The position numbers and the translations under genes are program-made. A DNA stretch of 64,000 nucleotides from Actinoallomurus sp050942425. Lineage in GTDB: Bacteria > Actinomycetota > Actinomycetes > Streptosporangiales > Streptosporangiaceae. Positions 24,363-32,729 of this stretch are shown here, one piece after another. The notes under the pieces are model-generated. The model was given only the letters and a program-made list of their open reading frames with translations. It was not told where the DNA came from and did no database searches. How positions within the stretch are numbered: position 1 is the stretch's first letter; each line of letters opens with the position of its first letter. The stretch is taken from the NCBI RefSeq assembly GCF_050942425.1, contig NZ_CP192063.1, positions 7,130,001-7,194,000 of the forward strand, read 5' to 3'.

Positions 24363-25964
24363 TCAGACGCGGGCGGCGATGCCCCAGCGCGCGAGCTCGA
24401 GGATCCGTTCCCGTGGCACGACTCCGCAGCGATGCGACCACTCGGCCCACGCGAAGGCGAGCTCGCGCACCAGGTCCGGGTGGTCGGCGGCGAGGTCGGC
24501 GCCTTCGACCGGGTCCGCGTCGAGGTCGTACAGCTCCCAGTCGCCGGGGTATTCGCGGACGAGCTTCCATCTCCCGCGGCGTACGGCGGCGTTGCCGATG
24601 TGCTCGTAGAACTGGCACCGCTCCCCCGGATCCGGCGTACCGCGCCAGGAGCCGAGCATGCCGTGCCCCTCCAGCGGGAGGGGGGACCGGCCGGGGAACG
24701 ACTCGGGGTAGGAGGCTCCGGTCACCTCGAGCACCGTCGGCATGAAGTCGGGCAGGTAGTGCGGCGTGTGGACGATCTCGCCCGCGCGCTCGCCGAGGCC
24801 GCGCGGCCAGTGCGCGATGAACGGGTCGGCGATGCCTCCTTCGTGCGCCCACCGCTTGAACATGCGGAACGGCGTGTTCGAGACGTTCGCCCAGCCCCGC
24901 CCGTACATCATGTAGACGTCCTCGCCGCCCGGCATGCGGTCCGGCCGGCTTCCCACGTAGATCTCGCGGCCGTCGCTGGTCGCGGCGGGCACGGCCTTGA
25001 ACCCGCGCGCGGCGTACTCGCTGCCGAGCCCGACCGGGAACTCCTCGGCGCAGCCGCCGTTGTCGGACAGGAAGACCAGCAGGGTGTTCTCCAGCCTTCC
25101 GGAGGCGCGCAGCGACTCGACGATCCGGCCGATCCCGCGGTCCATGCACTCGACCTGCGCGGCGTAGACCTCCATCCGCCGCTGCTCCCACTCGGGATGC
25201 TCGACGTCCTCCCACGCCGGGACCTCCGGGTCCCGCGGGCTCGGCGCGACGTGCTCGGGGAGGATCCCCAGTCCTCGCATTGTCGCCACGCGGCGCGCCC
25301 GGACCACGTCCCAGCCGTCGCGGTACCGGCCGGCACAGCGCCGGATGTCGCTCTCCCGCGCTTGCAGGGGAAAGTGCGGCGCGGTGTAGGCCACGTAGCA
25401 GAACAGCGACCGATCCTGCGGCGTCGTCCGGACGAAATCGACCGCGGCGTCGGTGATGGCGTCGGTGTAGTAGAAGTCCGGGTCGGTGCGCGCCTCTTTC
25501 GAGACGTCCTCCTCGCCCCGGGTCAGCCGGAACGGCGCGAAGTAGTTTCCGCCCCCGCCGGGAGTGCCGTAGAAGCGCTGGAACCCCCTCCGGGTGGGCC
25601 ATGCGTGCGACGGTTCGTCCATCGAGTGGGCGAGGTGCCACTTGCCGCTCATGCACGTGGCGTATCCGGCCGCCCCGAGTACCTCGGCCAGGGTCAGGCA
25701 CCGGTCGTTGAGGCTTCCCGGGTAGCCGCCCGGCCCGTCGTCGCCGTTCAGCACGCCGATCCCGGTCTGGTGCGGGTGCAGGCCCGTCAGCAGTGAGGCC
25801 CGCGACGGGCTGCACCGGGCGGTCGTCGTGAAGTGGGTCATGCGCACGCCGTCGCGGGCGAGCGCGTCGAGGTTGGGCGTCTCGATCTCGCCGCCGTAGC
25901 ACCCGAGGTCGGAGTAGCCGAGGTCGTCGGCGAGGATCAGCACGATGTCCGGTCGATCGGTCAT
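24363..25964 (-). CDS. Sulfatase 4 (arylsulfatase-A-like, type I)
   Basis: A 533-residue enzyme closest of the four to classic arylsulfatases. Metal-binding D13-D14 lies in IVLILADDLGYSDLGCYGG, formylglycine motif C51-S-P-S-R in ARCSPSRASLLTG, then SGKWHLAH and LLVFLSDNGGCAEE. No signal peptide. ATG 25964 overlaps the stop of the ABC ATPase gene (ATGA), placing the enzyme directly behind the importer. It would remove sulfate from an imported sulfate ester, aryl sulfate being the best guess. Confidence 0.93.
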   Translation of the reverse strand: MTDRPDIVLILADDLGYSDLGCYGGEIETPNLDALARDGVRMTHFTTTARCSPSRASLLTGLHPHQTGIGVLNGDDGPGGYPGSLNDRCLTLAEVLGAAGYATCMSGKWHLAHSMDEPSHAWPTRRGFQRFYGTPGGGGNYFAPFRLTRGEEDVSKEARTDPDFYYTDAITDAAVDFVRTTPQDRSLFCYVAYTAPHFPLQARESDIRRCAGRYRDGWDVVRARRVATMRGLGILPEHVAPSPRDPEVPAWEDVEHPEWEQRRMEVYAAQVECMDRGIGRIVESLRASGRLENTLLVFLSDNGGCAEEFPVGLGSEYAARGFKAVPAATSDGREIYVGSRPDRMPGGEDVYMMYGRGWANVSNTPFRMFKRWAHEGGIADPFIAHWPRGLGERAGEIVHTPHYLPDFMPTVLEVTGASYPESFPGRSPLPLEGHGMLGSWRGTPDPGERCQFYEHIGNAAVRRGRWKLVREYPGDWELYDLDADPVEGADLAADHPDLVRELAFAWAEWSHRCGVVPRERILELARWGIAARV

Positions 25965-27943
25965 CCGGCCAGGGCTCCTTCCGCGAGAAGCTTCTTGTGC
26001 ATTTCGCCCGGAAAGTGGCAAGCCGCCCCGTGCCGGTCGTCCGCGCCGGGCGGCAGCTCCGGCGCCTTCTCCACGCAGATCGTGCGGTCTGGGTGCGCCA
26101 GCGGGCCGATCGGGCAGCGCGTCCGGAACCGGCAGCCCGAGGGAGGGTTCTTCGGGCTGGGCAGGTCGCCGGTGAGCACGATCCTCTCCCTGGACGCCTC
26201 CACCGAGGGAGTGGACGACAGCAGGGACACCGTGTACGGATGCAGCGGCTCGCGGTACAGCCGCTCGGCCGGCCCGGTCTCCACGATCTTGCCGAGGTAC
26301 ATCACCGCGACCCGGTCGCTGATGTTGCGCACCACCGCCAGGTCGTGCGCGATGAAGAGGTAGCCCAGGCCGAGCCGGTCGCGCAGGTCGGCCAGCAGGT
26401 TCATGATCTGCGCCTGGATCGAGACGTCCAGGGCCGAGACCGGCTCGTCGAGGATCAGGCCGGCTGGCTCGACCGCGAGCGCCCGGGCGACGGCGATGCG
26501 CTGCCGCTGACCGCCGGAGAAGGCGTGCGGGAACCGGTCGAGGTGCCGTTCGGCCAGCCCGACCAGCTCCAGCAGCTTCACCGACTGCTCCCGGCGCTCG
26601 GCGGGCGGCACGCCGCGCACCTCCAGGGCCTCGTCGAGCACCTGCCGGACGGTGCGGCGGGGGTTGAGGGACGCGTAGGGGTCTTGGAACACGTACTGCA
26701 GGGCGCGATGGGAGGCCGCGCCCGGATCCTGACCCTGGATCTTGATGGTGCCGGCGGCGCGCCGGTTGATGCCCACCGCGGTCCGGGCGAGGGTGGACTT
26801 CCCGCATCCGGACTCCCCCACCAGGCCGACCGTCTCGCCGGCGCGGACCCGCAGGCTCACGCCGTCGACGGCGTACACCGCGCTGCGTCGGCCACCGACG
26901 TTCACGCGCAGGCCGTCGATCTCCAGGACCGGCGGCCGCTCGGCGGCGGTGACCCGCTCGGGCACGTCCGCGGGCTCGGCCGCGGCCTGACTCTCGGTTA
27001 CGGGGAACCAGCACGCGGCCGAGCGCCCGCCGTCCAGCGACGTGAGGGTGGGCCGTTCGGTACGGCAGGTGTCCTCGGCGCGGGCGCAGCGCGGGTGGAA
27101 GGCGCAGCCCGGCGGCAGCGTCGCCGGGTCCGGCGGCTGCCCCGGGATCGCGAACAGGCGTCGCCCGGCGACGTCGTCCAGCCGGGGCATCGCCCGCAGC
27201 AGGTCCCGCGTGTACGGGTGGGCCGGCGCGGCGAACACGTCGGCGACCGTCCCGGTCTCGACGATCCGGCCGCCGTACATCACCGCGAGCTCGTCGCACA
27301 GCTCGGCGACCACGCCCATGTCGTGGGTGATCAGCAGCACCGCGACCCCGATCCGGTCGCGCAGCTCGGCCAGCAGCCGCAGGATCTGCGCCTGGACCGT
27401 GACGTCCAGCGCCGTGGTGGGCTCGTCGGCGACGAGCAGCGCCGGCTCGTGGGCCAGCGCCATCGCGATGACCACCCGCTGCCGCATGCCGCCGGAGAAC
27501 TGGTGCGGGTGCTCCCCGGCCCGGCGCTCGGCGTCGGGGATGCCGACGAGGTCGAGGAGTTCCACCGCGCGCTCCCGGGCTCTCCTGCGCGGTGTGCCGT
27601 GCACGATGAGCGCCTCGGCGACCTGGGCGCCGACGGTGGCGACCGGGTTCAGCGACGCATGCGGATCCTGGAACGCCATCGCGATCCGCTGACCCCGGAT
27701 CGACCGCATCTCGCGCTCGCGCAGGCTGAGCAGATCCCGTCCCTCGAACCGCACCGTCCCGCCGGTGATCCGGCCGGGCTCCGGCACCATCCGCATGATC
27801 GAGCGGGCCGTGACGGACTTGCCGGAACCGGACTCGCCGACCAGGGCGACGATCCGGCCCCGGTCCACCCGCAGCGACACCCCGTCCACGGCGACGGTCG
27901 ATCCGAACTGGACCCGCAGGTCGTTGACTTCCAACACGGTCAT
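25961..27943 (-). CDS. Fused dual ATPase of a Dpp/Opp-type ABC importer (DppD-DppF fusion)
   Basis: A 660-residue protein with two full ABC domains in one chain. The first (about residues 1-325) has GESGSGKS, FSGGMRQRV and LLVADEPTTALDV. The second (about 345-650) has GESGCGKS, FSGGQRQRI and LILDEPVSALDV. Each half ends with the oligopeptide/dipeptide C-terminal Cys cluster (CAFHPRCARAEDTC; CRFRTRCPIGPLAHPDRTIC). It energises the two permeases encoded just upstream with ATGA overlaps. Family 5 importers take peptides but also glycosides and other small molecules, so peptide uptake should not be assumed. Confidence 0.93.
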   Translation of the reverse strand: MTVLEVNDLRVQFGSTVAVDGVSLRVDRGRIVALVGESGSGKSVTARSIMRMVPEPGRITGGTVRFEGRDLLSLREREMRSIRGQRIAMAFQDPHASLNPVATVGAQVAEALIVHGTPRRRARERAVELLDLVGIPDAERRAGEHPHQFSGGMRQRVVIAMALAHEPALLVADEPTTALDVTVQAQILRLLAELRDRIGVAVLLITHDMGVVAELCDELAVMYGGRIVETGTVADVFAAPAHPYTRDLLRAMPRLDDVAGRRLFAIPGQPPDPATLPPGCAFHPRCARAEDTCRTERPTLTSLDGGRSAACWFPVTESQAAAEPADVPERVTAAERPPVLEIDGLRVNVGGRRSAVYAVDGVSLRVRAGETVGLVGESGCGKSTLARTAVGINRRAAGTIKIQGQDPGAASHRALQYVFQDPYASLNPRRTVRQVLDEALEVRGVPPAERREQSVKLLELVGLAERHLDRFPHAFSGGQRQRIAVARALAVEPAGLILDEPVSALDVSIQAQIMNLLADLRDRLGLGYLFIAHDLAVVRNISDRVAVMYLGKIVETGPAERLYREPLHPYTVSLLSSTPSVEASRERIVLTGDLPSPKNPPSGCRFRTRCPIGPLAHPDRTICVEKAPELPPGADDRHGAACHFPGEMHKKLLAEGALAG

Positions 27944-28806
27944 TTCCGCGTCACCGCCTCGTTGAGGGCATCGGAGAGCAGGCTGAACGACAGGGCCAGC
28001 AGAATGAGGACCAGGGTCGGCCCGAGCACGTACATCGGCGCCAGCGACAGGAACCGAACCCCGGTGTTGAGCAGCATGCCGAGCGAGGGCTGCGGCGGCT
28101 GGATGCCGAGGCCGACGATCGACAGCCCGGTCTCCAGGAAGACCGCGGTCACCATCGAGATCGCGGCGTGCACGATGATCGCGTCGATGGAGTTCGGCAG
28201 GATGTGCCGGACCAGCACCTTCCGCCGCGAGATCCCGAGCACCCGCGCGGCCTGCACGTACTCGCGGCGTTCCTGCGCCAGCATCGCCGCCCGTGCCAGG
28301 CGCCCGAACCCGGGCAGGCCGTAGATCACGATGGTGACCAGCAGGGCCCAGATGCCCGGCTGCATGATCAGCACGATCACGATGCCGAGGATCAGGCTGG
28401 GGAACCCGATAATGATGTCGAAGACCCGCTGCATGAACAGCCCGGCCGCCCGGGACACGGCGCCGAGGACGCCGAGCATGGTGCCCAGCACCATGCTGAC
28501 CGGCACCCCGATGAACAGCAGCACGAGGTCGGAGCGGAGGCCGTACAGGGTTCGGGTGAACACGTCGCGGCCGAGTTCGTCCGTGCCGAACGGGTGTCGC
28601 CACGACGGGGACAGGAAGGTGTCGGAGGACTGCTGGTCGTAGCCGTTCGAGAACAGCGGGATGAGCAGGGCCGCCAGCACGAGCAGGGCCAGCAGGCTCA
28701 GCGCGAACGCGCCCCGCGGCCTGCGCACCGCGGCGAGGTAGCGCCGCCAGCCCTCCCGTACCGTCTTCTGGGCGACCGGTGGTGCCGCCTGAATGGTCGT
28801 CGTCAT
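27940..28806 (-). CDS. ABC importer permease, DppC-type
   Basis: A 288-residue inner-membrane permease with an N-terminal helix (FALSLLALLVLAALLIPLF), the DppC-type WRHPFGTDELGRDVFTRTLYG segment, and the EAA loop (YVQAARVLGISRRKVLVRHILPN) that docks on the ATPase. About six membrane helices. The start at 28806 overlaps the stop of the DppB-type gene and its stop overlaps the ATPase start, so the importer genes are translationally coupled. Confidence 0.92.
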   Translation of the reverse strand: MTTTIQAAPPVAQKTVREGWRRYLAAVRRPRGAFALSLLALLVLAALLIPLFSNGYDQQSSDTFLSPSWRHPFGTDELGRDVFTRTLYGLRSDLVLLFIGVPVSMVLGTMLGVLGAVSRAAGLFMQRVFDIIIGFPSLILGIVIVLIMQPGIWALLVTIVIYGLPGFGRLARAAMLAQERREYVQAARVLGISRRKVLVRHILPNSIDAIIVHAAISMVTAVFLETGLSIVGLGIQPPQPSLGMLLNTGVRFLSLAPMYVLGPTLVLILLALSFSLLSDALNEAVTRK

Positions 28807-29759
28807 GCGGTCGCCCCTTCCAACCGGATGCGGGGATCGAGCACGGACAGCGCGATCTCGGTGAGCAGTTGGAAGATCACCGCGATGGCCACCGCGAACA
28901 GGATCATCGCCTGCAGCACCAGGTAGTCGCGCTGGTTGACGCTGGTCACGGCCAGTGCGCCGAGGCCGCTGCGGGCGAAGATGGCCTCGATGACGATGGC
29001 TCCGCCGAGCAGCTCGCCGATCCGCATCCCGAGGCTCACCAGCGCGCTCGCCATGGAGTTGCGGAGTACGTGCCGAATCGTCACCCGGGTGGGCGAGGCA
29101 CCCTTGGCGATCGCGGTCTGCACGAACTCCTCCGACCGCGACTGCCACATCGCGCTCTGCAGCAGCCGGGCGATCTGCGCGGCCTGCGGCAGGGCCAGCG
29201 CGAAGGCGGGCAGCAACAGGTACTGCACGCCGATCTCCGGATCGGTGAACATCGACACCTCGCCGCTGACCGGCAGTACGGTCCAGGCCACGCCGAGGAG
29301 CAGGACGAGAAGCAGGCCGGTGAGGAACGGCGGCACCGCGAGCAGTACGGAACACGCGACGTCGAGCACGCTCTTGGCGAAGCGGCGCCGGGCCGAGCCC
29401 GCGGCCACGCCGAGCGCCATGCCGATCACGACCATGAACACCGCCGCCAGCACGGCGAGCTGGACGGTGCTGCCCAGCCGGCTGCCCATGAGCTCGGTCA
29501 CCGGCCTGCCGGTGGCGTACGACCGGCCGAAGTCACCGGTGAAGATGCCGCCCATCCAGTGGAAGTACTGCTCGACGAGCGGCCGGTTGAGGCCGAGGTC
29601 CCGGCGGATGGCGGCGATGTCGGCCGCACTGGCGTCGGGACCGGCGGCGGCCACCGCCGGGTCCCCCGGGGCCAGCCGGGGAAGGACGAACGCGAGGATC
29701 GACGTGGCGAACAGCACCAGCAGGGCCGAAGGGAGCCGGCGCACCAGGAATCTACTCAT
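28803..29759 (-). CDS. ABC importer permease, DppB-type
   Basis: A 318-residue permease beginning MSRFLVRRLPSALLVLF, with the typical APGDPAV motif after the first helix, LGLNRPLVEQYFHW, and the EAA loop (FVQTAIAKGASPTRVTIRHVLRN). It partners with the DppC-type subunit. It lies 2 bp after the stop of the solute-binding lipoprotein gene. Confidence 0.92.
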   Translation of the reverse strand: MSRFLVRRLPSALLVLFATSILAFVLPRLAPGDPAVAAAGPDASAADIAAIRRDLGLNRPLVEQYFHWMGGIFTGDFGRSYATGRPVTELMGSRLGSTVQLAVLAAVFMVVIGMALGVAAGSARRRFAKSVLDVACSVLLAVPPFLTGLLLVLLLGVAWTVLPVSGEVSMFTDPEIGVQYLLLPAFALALPQAAQIARLLQSAMWQSRSEEFVQTAIAKGASPTRVTIRHVLRNSMASALVSLGMRIGELLGGAIVIEAIFARSGLGALAVTSVNQRDYLVLQAMILFAVAIAVIFQLLTEIALSVLDPRIRLEGATA

Positions 29760-29761
29760 GA

Positions 29762-31318
29762 TCACACCAGGTAAGTGCTGTCGAGGAGGAAGCTGCCCAC
29801 GACGTCGAACCGGAGCCCCCGGACGCGCTGGGACTGCACACTGATCGAGTTCGACATGCCGAGCGAGTGGATGAACGCCTGGTCCTGCATGTAGGCGGCC
29901 AGCCGTCGCACCACCGCCGGGCGGTCGGCGGCCGAGGCGGTGAGCGCGGCGTTGACCGCGGCGCCGTACTCGGGCGTGGTGAAGTGGGACGGGTTGTGCC
30001 CTGGGGTGAGCATCGGGCTGGAGCTGACGATGGTGGCCGCCGACATGTCCGCCATGCCGATGCTGTTCAGGTACGCCTGCCCCAGCGCCCCCTTGACCAG
30101 GCGACTGCTGAAGTCCACGTTCTCGTACACCTTGGTCGCCACCCGCAGGCCCACCGCCTCCAGGTCGTAGCGGACGATCTGCGCCGTGCTCATCACCCCC
30201 AGGGTGTTGATCACGTCGATGGTCACCTGCGTCCCCGCCACCCCGGCCTGGCGGAGCATCGCCTTCGCGCGGGCCGGGTCGTAGCGGTACACGCCGGCCT
30301 GCGCGGCGTCCCAGCCCGGCTCCTTGCGGCTCCACCACAGGCTGCTCGTGTCGCCGTAGCCGGCGAAGACCTGCTTGACGATGCGCTCGCGGTCGATCGC
30401 GTAGGCGACCGCCCGCCGGACCTGCGGGTCGTTGAACGGCGGGGTCGAGGTGTTCAGGCCGAAGACGTACGCGAGCGAGATCCCTCGGTTGACGTGGAAC
30501 CGCTCGTCCTTCGACAGCCCTCTGGCGTCCAGCGGCGTGATGCCGAACACGACGTGCGCACGCCCGCCGCGCACCGCGGTCACCAGCGCCGTCGGGTCCG
30601 TGAACACCGGCTGCTCGACGCGGTCGAGGTACGGCCGCCCGGGCACCCGGTACGCGGGGTTGCGCACCAGCGTGAGCTGCGACCCCGGCGTCCACGACCT
30701 CCACACGAACGGACCGGTGCCGATCATCGCCCGGCCGCTCGCGATGCCCGCCGCGCTCTCGCTGTCCAAGATCATCGCGTACTGGAAGAGGTCGAACAGG
30801 TTGGCGGCCGGCCGCTTCAGCCGCAGCCGCACCGTGTGGGGGTCCGGCGCGCTCATATCGTCGATGAGCAGAGCGATCGGCTTGACCTGCGACTGCGCCG
30901 CCGGCTGCGTGGTCCGGCGCAGGGAGAAGATCACGTCCTGCGCGGTCATCGGCCGTCCGGAGTGGAACCGTACGTCGTCCCGCAGGTGCAGGGTGACGGT
31001 ACGGCCGCCGTCGGCGAGTTCCCACGAACGGGCCAGCATCGGCTGTGGCACGCCCGCGGCGTCGTACGACGTCAGCGGCTCGAACACGAGTCCGCGCCAG
31101 GCGATGCTGATGGGTCCCTGCGACTGCACGGCTGCGGGTTTGGCGTCGATGTTCACGCCCATGACGAGTGTGCCGCCGCGCCGGGGACCGCCGCCCACGG
31201 CACCGCGAGCCTCATCTACCGCCAGCCGGCATCCGGCGACACCGGCCGCGCCGAGCCCGGCCATGCCGAGCAGCGCGGCCCGCCGGGACAGTTCCCGGCC
31301 TGTCGAGCCGAACTCCAT
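29762..31318 (-). CDS. Family 5 extracellular solute-binding lipoprotein (Tat-type lipobox)
   Basis: A 518-residue substrate-binding protein and first gene of the sulfatase/gentisate operon. The signal has a twin arginine (SRRAALLG) and a lipobox ending VAGC, so the mature protein is anchored outside the membrane through that Cys. The SBP_bac_5 fold is evident (RGGTLVMGVN, PQPMLARSWELADGGRTVTLHLRDDVRFHSG split across residues 80-130, and GTGPFVWRSW). The ATG at 31318 was chosen over an upstream start because it opens just before the signal. It determines what the operon imports. From the downstream enzymes, a sulfated and/or glycosylated aromatic is proposed; ligand binding is not visible in sequence. 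Confidence 0.9.
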   Translation of the reverse strand: MEFGSTGRELSRRAALLGMAGLGAAGVAGCRLAVDEARGAVGGGPRRGGTLVMGVNIDAKPAAVQSQGPISIAWRGLVFEPLTSYDAAGVPQPMLARSWELADGGRTVTLHLRDDVRFHSGRPMTAQDVIFSLRRTTQPAAQSQVKPIALLIDDMSAPDPHTVRLRLKRPAANLFDLFQYAMILDSESAAGIASGRAMIGTGPFVWRSWTPGSQLTLVRNPAYRVPGRPYLDRVEQPVFTDPTALVTAVRGGRAHVVFGITPLDARGLSKDERFHVNRGISLAYVFGLNTSTPPFNDPQVRRAVAYAIDRERIVKQVFAGYGDTSSLWWSRKEPGWDAAQAGVYRYDPARAKAMLRQAGVAGTQVTIDVINTLGVMSTAQIVRYDLEAVGLRVATKVYENVDFSSRLVKGALGQAYLNSIGMADMSAATIVSSSPMLTPGHNPSHFTTPEYGAAVNAALTASAADRPAVVRRLAAYMQDQAFIHSLGMSNSISVQSQRVRGLRFDVVGSFLLDSTYLV

Positions 31319-31397
31319 GAGTGGCCCTGCCTTCCTGCGCCGTCGCCGACGCCACATCCGCCCACGTCAGGTGGGTGCGTGGAAGTGTAGGCAGAGA

Positions 31398-31419
31398 AAA
31401 CCAATCAAGTGAATAGTTT
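31398..31419. promoter_or_regulatory. Imperfect 22-bp palindrome, candidate TetR operator of the sulfatase operon
   Basis: Arms AAACCAATCAA and GTGAATAGTTT agree at 8 of 11 positions when one is reverse-complemented. The site lies about 80 bp upstream of the solute-binding protein start and just after the TetR gene, in the only gap at the head of the long operon. The region is AT-rich for this genome. Confidence 0.45.
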
Positions 31420-31431
31420 GTTACCGCTTCG

Positions 31432-32058
31432 TTACTTTTGCGGCTCCGGTGCCAGTCCGCGCAGGTAGTCCTCCAGGAAGTCCGCGAACGCCGTCCTCAT
31501 GTCCACCGCGTCCGGGTCGTGCAGCCACTGGATCTGCAGGCCGTCCATCGCCGCGATGAGCACCGAGGCCGCGGCCGGCAGGTCGACGTCGGCCCGGATC
31601 TCCCCGGCGTCGCGGGCGTCCCGCAGACGGCTCGCGACGCGTTCGCGAATCGTGGTGTACCGCTGGAGGAAGTACGGTCGCGCCGGATGCCCGGCGCCCA
31701 CCGACTCCCCCGCCAGCACCGTGTACAGCCGGACCAGTTCGACCTGGCGGGCGTTCAGCTCGACCAGGTCGATCAGGTACCGGACCGCGTTCAGGCCGTC
31801 ATGGCGCCCGAACCGCTCATTGAACGCCTCCTGCTCCTCGTCCCGTAGCCGCAACACCTCTTCCAGCAGTTCGTCCTTTGACGAGAAGTGGTGCAGCAGG
31901 CCGGCCTGGCTCAGCCCGACCATCTCCGCGATCTCCCGCATCGACGTGGCTCGGAAGCCCTGCTCGGCGAACGCGTTGAGCGCGGCGAGGAGGATCTCCC
32001 GGCGACGAGCACGGCCCTTCGCATACCCCCGGGACGTCGAGGACGCATTCGATGACAT
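31432..32058 (-). CDS. TetR-family regulator, probable controller of the sulfatase/gentisate operon
   Basis: A 208-residue regulator with an N-terminal HTH (about residues 18-65: RREILLAALNAFAEQGFRATSMREIAEMVGLSQAGLLHHFSSKDEL split by helices) and an all-helical ligand domain. The motif GLLHHF is typical of TetR proteins of the BetI/AcrR type. It is on the same strand, 113 bp upstream of the importer gene, with a palindrome in between. ATG at 32058 is preferred to the TTG at 32076. Inferred role: repressor released by the imported aromatic or a breakdown product. Confidence 0.88.
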   Translation of the reverse strand: MSSNASSTSRGYAKGRARRREILLAALNAFAEQGFRATSMREIAEMVGLSQAGLLHHFSSKDELLEEVLRLRDEEQEAFNERFGRHDGLNAVRYLIDLVELNARQVELVRLYTVLAGESVGAGHPARPYFLQRYTTIRERVASRLRDARDAGEIRADVDLPAAASVLIAAMDGLQIQWLHDPDAVDMRTAFADFLEDYLRGLAPEPQK

Positions 32059-32149
32059 ACGAAGAAAGGTAGCCAACGGTCACCCGTACGACGGCCGGGC
32101 GCGTGGCCGCGTGGGTGAGGCACAGGCCGTCGCGATCTGCTCCTGAAGG

Positions 32150-32614
32150 TCAGGCCGACTGCAGCTCGGCGAGCGGCGCTTCCCGATTCCTGACCGGCCG
32201 GGTCACCTGCTTGGCCACACACGACGGAAGCCCCACCATCGCCTCCGCCGCCTGCCGCCGGTACACACTGGGCGGCACCCCCATCAACTCGGTGAAACGC
32301 GTACTGAACGTCCCCAGCGAAGAGCAGCCGACCGCGAAACACACCTCGGTGACGCTCAGGTCCCCACGACGCAGCAACGCCTTCGCGCGCTCGATACGCC
32401 GCGTCATCAAGTACGAATACGGCGACTCACCGTAGGCGAGCCGGAACTGACGGCTGAGATGCCCGGCCGACATGTGCACGCCCCGGGCCAGGGTCTCGAC
32501 GTCCAGCGGCTGCGCGTACTCCCGGTCGATCCGATCACGGACGCGGCGCAACCGCGCGAGATCGCTCAACCGCTGCGCCGCGGTGAGCGCGCGGCCCCAC
32601 GAAGGATGACACAT
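32150..32614 (-). CDS. AraC-family transcriptional regulator (DNA-binding domain only)
   Basis: A 154-residue protein consisting of little more than the double HTH of AraC (RVRDRIDREYAQPLDVETLA, then MSAGHLSRQFRLAYGESPYSY, and the second HTH with FAVGCSSLGTFSTRFTELMG and PPSVYR). There is no N-terminal effector domain. The start follows GGAAGGA. A 34-bp stretch of its 3' coding end (32176-32209) recurs upstream of the gene at 32671-32704, where it reads as the tail of a second, lost copy. Target genes are unknown. Confidence 0.88.
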   Translation of the reverse strand: MCHPSWGRALTAAQRLSDLARLRRVRDRIDREYAQPLDVETLARGVHMSAGHLSRQFRLAYGESPYSYLMTRRIERAKALLRRGDLSVTEVCFAVGCSSLGTFSTRFTELMGVPPSVYRRQAAEAMVGLPSCVAKQVTRPVRNREAPLAELQSA

Positions 32615-32651
32615 GAGAGAAGTCCTTCCGTCGATGCCCTGCCGACCAGGC

Positions 32652-32704
32652 TAGGAACGGCCCGCGACCCGCGCTTCTCGATTCCTGACCGGTCCGGTCG
32701 CCTG
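32652..32704 (-). pseudogene. Relic of a second AraC gene tail
   Basis: Bases 32671-32704 match 32176-32209 at 30 of 34 positions. In the minus-strand frame they read QATGPVRNREARVAGRS followed by TAG, against KQVTRPVRNREAPLAELQSA at the end of the intact AraC gene. No upstream HTH remains. It is best explained as a tandem duplicate of which only the C-terminal tail survives. Confidence 0.5.
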
Positions 32705-32729
32705 AGGCGACGTGCGGTGATCGGCTGTG

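Noticed and set aside
21853..25902. 1349-codon frame suggesting a fused sulfatase-GH3 protein
   Set aside because: The part above 24339 is an out-of-frame shadow of sulfatase 4; GH3 homology begins exactly at ATG 24339.
25961..28603. 880-codon frame suggesting an N-terminally extended ABC ATPase
   Set aside because: Residues before ATG 27943 are Arg/His/Pro-rich shadow of the DppC-type permease gene.
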